From Tsukamurella sp. 1534 (lineage in GTDB: Bacteria; Actinomycetota; Actinomycetes; Mycobacteriales; Mycobacteriaceae): 64,000 nt of DNA. Location: contig NZ_HE997626.1 of NCBI RefSeq assembly GCF_000312385.1, positions 2,392,405 through 2,456,404 of the forward strand, given 5' to 3'. Made by a program: the position numbers and the translations under genes. The notes beneath the pieces were generated by a model. That model was not told where the DNA came from. It saw only the letters and a program-made list of their open reading frames with translations, and did not search any database. Position 1 is the stretch's first letter; every line of letters starts with the position of its first letter. Shown here piece after piece: positions 60,674 to 64,000 of this stretch.

Positions 60674-61913
60674 TCGCGCGGTACTCGCACCGGCGGACCC
60701 GGGCGGATTGATCGAGGCGTACGAGCGTGCCCGCACCGAAGGGATGCCGCTGGTGCTCGGGACCGCGGTGCAGCAGGCAGCGACCTTCGGCGCGGCGGCG
60801 TCACGAGGAGTTCCGCAGGTGATCCGGCTGGCGGGTCCCGCATCCGGCGCCCTCGTCCTCGCCGCCACGTCGGGTACCGGCGGACGCTCCAAGTTCGTTC
60901 CCTGGTCCGATGAGGTTCTCGACTACCAGGCGACCGCCACGGCCCTGCGGATGGGCACCGGTCCCGATACGCGGTACGGCCTTGCACTGAGCCCCATCAG
61001 CGCTTACGGCTTCTCGGTGGTCAATCTCACGCGCCGCCTCGGCGGCAGCCTGCGGGCCTTCGCCGCGACCGACCACGTCGCGATCACCAGAGCGCTGCTC
61101 GACGGACGGATCGACACCCTGGACACGATTCCAGGGGTGTGGCGCTACCTCGCCACCACCGCCACCGGGGAACCGGCGCTCTCGGCGGCCCTGCGACGGC
61201 TGACCGTCCGCGGCGTCGGCGGAGAGGTCGTGCCGCACGCGTTGCTCGACCGGTACGAGGCGATGGGGGCGCCGCTCCACAACGGCTACGGCCTCACCGA
61301 GGCCGGGCCGAACGTGAGCATCTCCTGTGGCGATGGCTACGGTCGACGCACCGTGGGCACTCCGTTGTCCGGCACGGACGTGAGGGTGCGCGAGGACGGT
61401 GGTGTCCTGGTCCGCGGCCCCGGGGTGGCGGGGGCGGTATTCACCAGGGGCCAGGGCGCCGCGCCCGATCCCGCCGTGGGGGCGGACGGATGGCTCGACA
61501 CCGGAGACATCGGTGCGCTCGACGCGGGCGGCCGTCTGACCATCGTCGGGCGCGCTTCCGGATTGTTCGCGGGTCACGGTCGCAAGGTGCACGCCACGGT
61601 GATCGAGGAAACCGTGCGGGATCTCGTGTCCGAGGAAACCGATGTGGTTGCGCTGCAACTCGACCCCAATGGAACAGGGACCCCGCGTGTGGTGATCGCT
61701 CTGGTCGGCGATGCCGGCGCCGAGCGACCGGTCGAACCGGATTCGCGTCAACGCGGCCTGCCGGTCGAGTTCCGCGTGCGCGATGTCGTGCACGTGTGCA
61801 GGTCGGATACGGCGCGCACCGCATCGGGAAAACTGGATCGGAATCACCTGGCGGCGTTGGTGACCCGCGCTCTGCAGGTGCGGGAGGAGGAAGCATGCGA
61901 GCGCGTGTCTTAG
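60663..61913 (+). CDS. AMP-dependent acyl ligase (short form)
   Basis: The 416-residue enzyme belongs to the ANL superfamily that activates carboxylic acids as acyl-AMP. Motifs: P-loop-like LAATSGTGGRSKFVPWS, NGYGLTEAGPNVS, DTGDIGALDAGGRL, and the C-terminal Lys motif TASGKLDRNH. It is about 100 residues shorter at the N-terminus than typical acyl-CoA ligases. It probably loads an acyl chain onto the carrier protein encoded two genes later. ATG at 60663 overlaps the previous gene by 11 nt; GTG at 60655 is possible. Confidence 0.82.
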   Translation: MPDDRAVLAPADPGGLIEAYERARTEGMPLVLGTAVQQAATFGAAASRGVPQVIRLAGPASGALVLAATSGTGGRSKFVPWSDEVLDYQATATALRMGTGPDTRYGLALSPISAYGFSVVNLTRRLGGSLRAFAATDHVAITRALLDGRIDTLDTIPGVWRYLATTATGEPALSAALRRLTVRGVGGEVVPHALLDRYEAMGAPLHNGYGLTEAGPNVSISCGDGYGRRTVGTPLSGTDVRVREDGGVLVRGPGVAGAVFTRGQGAAPDPAVGADGWLDTGDIGALDAGGRLTIVGRASGLFAGHGRKVHATVIEETVRDLVSEETDVVALQLDPNGTGTPRVVIALVGDAGAERPVEPDSRQRGLPVEFRVRDVVHVCRSDTARTASGKLDRNHLAALVTRALQVREEEACERVS

Positions 61914-62911
61914 CCTGGGCCGGCCGGTACCCCCGGATCGACGAGATCCCTGGAACGGCGGTGCCCTTCCGGGGATCGAACCGCGTGATCGAGGCTCCCA
62001 CCGACGCGGATCGCGGACAGCTGGTGCGGGATTGCGTCGACGCGGTGCTGCACGAGGCAGGAGGAACCCCGCCCGCAGTGGTGCTCACCGCCGCACAGGC
62101 GCCCGGGAGCATGTGCCCGGGAAACCTGGACGAGTACGGAGATCCGGCCGCCCGTCTGAGTCCTGCGCTCGACGGGCTGCCCGAGACGCTCGTGAGCCAC
62201 GCCTGTGCGTCCGGCGGGCTCGCCATCGCAGTGGGGGCGTCACTCGTCGAATCCGGTGACGCCCGGCGTGTTCTGGTGCTCGGGGCGATGCGACCGCGAT
62301 TCATCGAGTCCGCCGCCTTCGACAGTGCGGGGGCACTGTCCGCCGCTCCCTTCTGCCGTCCGTTCGACGCCGCCGCGGACGGCACCGCGTTGGGCGGATT
62401 CACCGGTGCCATGCTGCTCGGCGCGGGCGACAGTGGCCCGGAGATCGCGGGTACGGGCGTTCGTACCCTCGGCAGCGGTGCGCAGTCCGACCGCGACAGC
62501 CAGGCCGAGTGCATGCGCGCAGCCATCGACCACTCGGGCGGGTTCCCGGACTTCGTTGCCGCCCACGCCACGGGGACGGTACACGGAGACAGGGTCGAGC
62601 TGGATGCCGTGTCGGAGGTGGCCGCCGCCGCGCAAACGATCCTCCCGGTCACGTCCTGCAAGGGGGCGCTGGGGCATTCCGTGCACGCCGCCGGCCTCGC
62701 ATCCGCGATGTTCGCGCTCGAGGCGCTCGCTTCGGGCACGCTCCCCGGAACCGCCCATTGCACCGATCCACTCGTCGCTGAGCACGCCGCAGTACTCACC
62801 GAGAACGAAGAGGTGCTCGACTCCCCGGCGACGACCGCTCTGGTGAACGCCTTCGGGTTCGGTGGCAGCTCCTGCTCACTGCTCTTCCACTGGGATCGTT
62901 CGCCCGAGTGA
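61895..62911 (+). CDS. Beta-ketoacyl synthase of the acyl branch
   Basis: A 338-residue condensing enzyme with the complete thiolase-fold triad: Cys104 (SHACASGGLAI), His in AAHATGTVHGDRVE, and His in SCKGALGHSVHAAG, as in FabF-type KS. It is 70 or so residues shorter than FabF, missing part of the N-terminus. With the carrier protein, reductase and ligase it would extend the fatty chain of the lipopeptide. ATG at 61895 overlaps the ligase end by 19 nt. A dehydratase and enoyl reductase are not seen, so primary FAS may supply them or the product keeps the hydroxyl. Confidence 0.85.
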   Translation: MRARVLAWAGRYPRIDEIPGTAVPFRGSNRVIEAPTDADRGQLVRDCVDAVLHEAGGTPPAVVLTAAQAPGSMCPGNLDEYGDPAARLSPALDGLPETLVSHACASGGLAIAVGASLVESGDARRVLVLGAMRPRFIESAAFDSAGALSAAPFCRPFDAAADGTALGGFTGAMLLGAGDSGPEIAGTGVRTLGSGAQSDRDSQAECMRAAIDHSGGFPDFVAAHATGTVHGDRVELDAVSEVAAAAQTILPVTSCKGALGHSVHAAGLASAMFALEALASGTLPGTAHCTDPLVAEHAAVLTENEEVLDSPATTALVNAFGFGGSSCSLLFHWDRSPE

Positions 62912-62939
62912 CCCCATCCCCGTATCGAAAGGAAACACC

Positions 62940-63227
62940 ATGTCCGACACGCACATCACCACCTCCGACATCACGGCGGACGCGGAGGCGTTCCGTCGCC
63001 TGGTGGCCGAAGAGGTCGCGCGGATCAATGACCTCGACGCCGACGAGGTCTCCGTGAGCCCCGACGATTCGCTGGTCGACGATCTCGGACTCGACTCGCT
63101 CGGCATCCTCGAACTGGTGCTCCAAGTGCAGAACCGCTACGCGGTCGAGCTGCCGGAGGACAGGGTGCGCGAGGCGGAGAGCGTCGCGCAGTTCTGGGCA
63201 CTCCTGCGTGAGCGCGCGGCGGCCTGA
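62940..63227 (+). CDS. Acyl carrier protein
   Basis: A 95-residue carrier protein with the phosphopantetheine attachment site D52-S53-L54 in DDLGLDSLGILELV, followed by the acidic helix II and III typical of ACPs (QNRYAVELPEDRVREAESVAQFWALL). The N-terminal 12 residues (MSDTHITTSDIT) are an extension. It is preceded by AAAGGAAA, spaced 8 nt from the ATG at 62940. It lies after the ketosynthase in the operon and should carry the acyl chain that is passed to the peptide. No phosphopantetheinyl transferase is in the window. Confidence 0.9.
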   Translation: MSDTHITTSDITADAEAFRRLVAEEVARINDLDADEVSVSPDDSLVDDLGLDSLGILELVLQVQNRYAVELPEDRVREAESVAQFWALLRERAAA

Positions 63228-63229
63228 CC

Positions 63230-63817
63230 GTGCCGATGGTGAACCCGGTACTCGACACCGCATCCGCGGCCGCCGCCGTACGCGTGCTGGTCGCGAACCC
63301 GGGGTCCCTGGTGACCTCTCGCGGCCCGCAATGGGTCGAGGAGGACGCCGCCCGCGCCATGCTGGCGGACGCCGCCATCTCATTCCTGGTGGACGGAGAC
63401 GCGGCCGTGGTCCTCGCCGAGCGTATGCAGACCCCGGGGCACTTCCGGTTGTCCGTCGCGGTCGCGGACGACGACTCGATCACCGCGGCGGTCCTCGACG
63501 TCGCGCTGCGGGATGTGTCGGCCTTTCTCGTCGCCTCCGTCGACACGGTGCGGATCGACCTCGTGTTCGGGGTCTACAACGAGCGGTTCGTCGAATGGGC
63601 GCTGGCGGCCGAGGGGGTGCGTTTCGAGGGGGTGCTCTCGGACGCGTTCTACGCCGGCGGCCGGCACTGGGAGGGCGTGATCGCCGCGATCACGGGCGAC
63701 GACCTGGACGAGTTCCGCTCCGGCGGTGCCGCATCCCGCGAACGCCGGATCGTCGACCGGTTACGCGACCGGATCAGAGAGGACCTGCGGCGGCACGGAG
63801 CGGAGGTGCCGGGGTGA
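63230..63817 (+). CDS. GNAT-family acyltransferase, candidate for N-acylation of the peptide
   Basis: The 195-residue protein has the layout of RimJ/RimL-type GNATs: hydrophobic strands (HFRLSVAVADDDSITAAVLDVALRDVSAFLVAS), then DLVFGVYNERFVEWALAAEGVRFEGVLSDAFYAGGRHWEGVIAAI, the usual terminal helix and Tyr/Asp strand, and an Arg-rich helical end. The Q/R-x-x-G-x-G/A loop is not clearly visible. In goadvionin biosynthesis a GNAT attaches the acyl chain to the peptide N-terminus; this protein is a good candidate for the same step, from an ACP-bound acyl. Start GTG at 63230 or ATG at 63236. Next gene overlaps by 4 nt. Confidence 0.7.
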   Translation: MPMVNPVLDTASAAAAVRVLVANPGSLVTSRGPQWVEEDAARAMLADAAISFLVDGDAAVVLAERMQTPGHFRLSVAVADDDSITAAVLDVALRDVSAFLVASVDTVRIDLVFGVYNERFVEWALAAEGVRFEGVLSDAFYAGGRHWEGVIAAITGDDLDEFRSGGAASRERRIVDRLRDRIREDLRRHGAEVPG

Positions 63818-64000
63818 TCCGCGGAATGTGGACGGAGCTGACAGTGGGAACGGACCGAAACACGCACCGGCTCAACGGTGCCGATGAATTCGTCCGCGCC
63901 GTCCACGACGCCGATGCGCGCACACTGTTCGCGGGCTCCGGCGTCGAGCAGTTCACCTGGACCGACGAACAGGCGGACGGGCATGTCGGGGGCGCGATCC
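63814..64000 (+). CDS. Start of an unidentified cluster gene (partial)
   Basis: An open frame begins with GTG at 63814 (overlapping the GNAT stop) or ATG at 63826 and runs to the window edge without a stop, 62 codons. The peptide (MWTELTVGTDRNTHRLNGAD, then EFVRAVHDADARTLFAGSGVEQFTW...) is polar with no signal or obvious motif. I do not recognise it. The overlapping start says it belongs to the lipopeptide operon, which therefore extends past 64000. Confidence 0.6.
   Translation, partial: MIRGMWTELTVGTDRNTHRLNGADEFVRAVHDADARTLFAGSGVEQFTWTDEQADGHVGGAI

Noticed and set aside
1-64000. CRISPR arrays, tRNA, rRNA or insertion sequences
   Set aside because: No spaced direct repeats of CRISPR type, no tRNA cloverleaf and no transposase or terminal repeats were seen; the only coding tandem repeat is the 33-bp one in the third desaturase.

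Overview
The window is GC-rich actinobacterial chromosome from a mycolic-acid bacterium (order Mycobacteriales). The evidence is gene order: from tmk to the PQQ-like membrane protein at 48990-50228 the genes follow the M. tuberculosis block Rv3247c-Rv3212 as I recall it (tmk, mtrA, mtrB, lpqB, comF-like, hpf, secA1, Rv3235-like, WS/DGAT, Rv3231c-like, the FNR/ferredoxin reductase Rv3230c, desA3, rsgA, aroA, SRAP, ybaK, sigH, rshA, pdtaS, whiB1, a DAG kinase, a phosphatase, ParA). Three DesA3-type desaturases, a DUF222-HNH nuclease and many insertions relative to Mycobacterium make Tsukamurella or a near relative the best guess; this is inference, not proof.

Layout. 1-10.4 kb: cell envelope and growth core (partial lytic transglycosylase, tmk, the overlapping mtrA-mtrB-lpqB operon, comF-like, hpf, secA1). 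10.4-14.5 kb: lipid acyltransferases and small conserved proteins. 14.5-22.1 kb: a desaturase region, with the reductase that supplies electrons and three paralogous acyl-CoA desaturases, interrupted by an HNH nuclease gene. Two of these genes share a 27-bp palindromic operator. 22.1-32.1 kb: an accessory block with an amino-acid permease, aminotransferase, CoA-acylating semialdehyde dehydrogenase, PucR regulator, FprA, a secreted protein, a GNAT and a glycosyltransferase. 32.1-45.6 kb: rsgA, aroA, soxR and its operator, SRAP, SSADH, an acyl reductase, ybaK, sigH-rshA, ribosomal protein bL37, pdtaS and whiB1. 45.9-50.2 kb: DAG kinase, phosphatase, ParA and the PQQ-like protein.

50.3 kb to the right edge holds the most interesting system, a ribosomal lipopeptide cluster. 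A 31-residue precursor (54851-54946) has a class III leader box and ends in an S-x2-S-x2-C motif. It is followed by an HFCD-type cysteine decarboxylase (LanD), a class III lanthionine synthetase (LanKC), and a set of free-standing acyl-chain enzymes: SDR reductase, aldehyde dehydrogenase, a KS-like fragment, acyl-AMP ligase, ketosynthase, carrier protein and a GNAT. Divergently transcribed are a PRMT-type methyltransferase and an ABC exporter. The expected product is an avionin-containing, N-acylated lanthipeptide (lipolanthine type, as microvionin and goadvionin). The peptide has no Arg or Lys, so the PRMT-like enzyme probably acts on the lipid, perhaps a guanidino group. The cluster lies where rhlE follows in M. 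tuberculosis, and it is poor in a 9-mer (CGACGGTGC) that is strongly over-represented in the rest of the window, which suggests horizontal acquisition. It continues past the right edge.

Regulation visible in the sequence includes a SigH-type autoregulatory promoter, a SoxR box, desaturase operators, a 20-bp-phased operator array between ybaK and a Ddn-like gene, several leaderless-type starts, and strong hairpin terminators between convergent genes. I saw no tRNA, rRNA, CRISPR array or insertion sequence.
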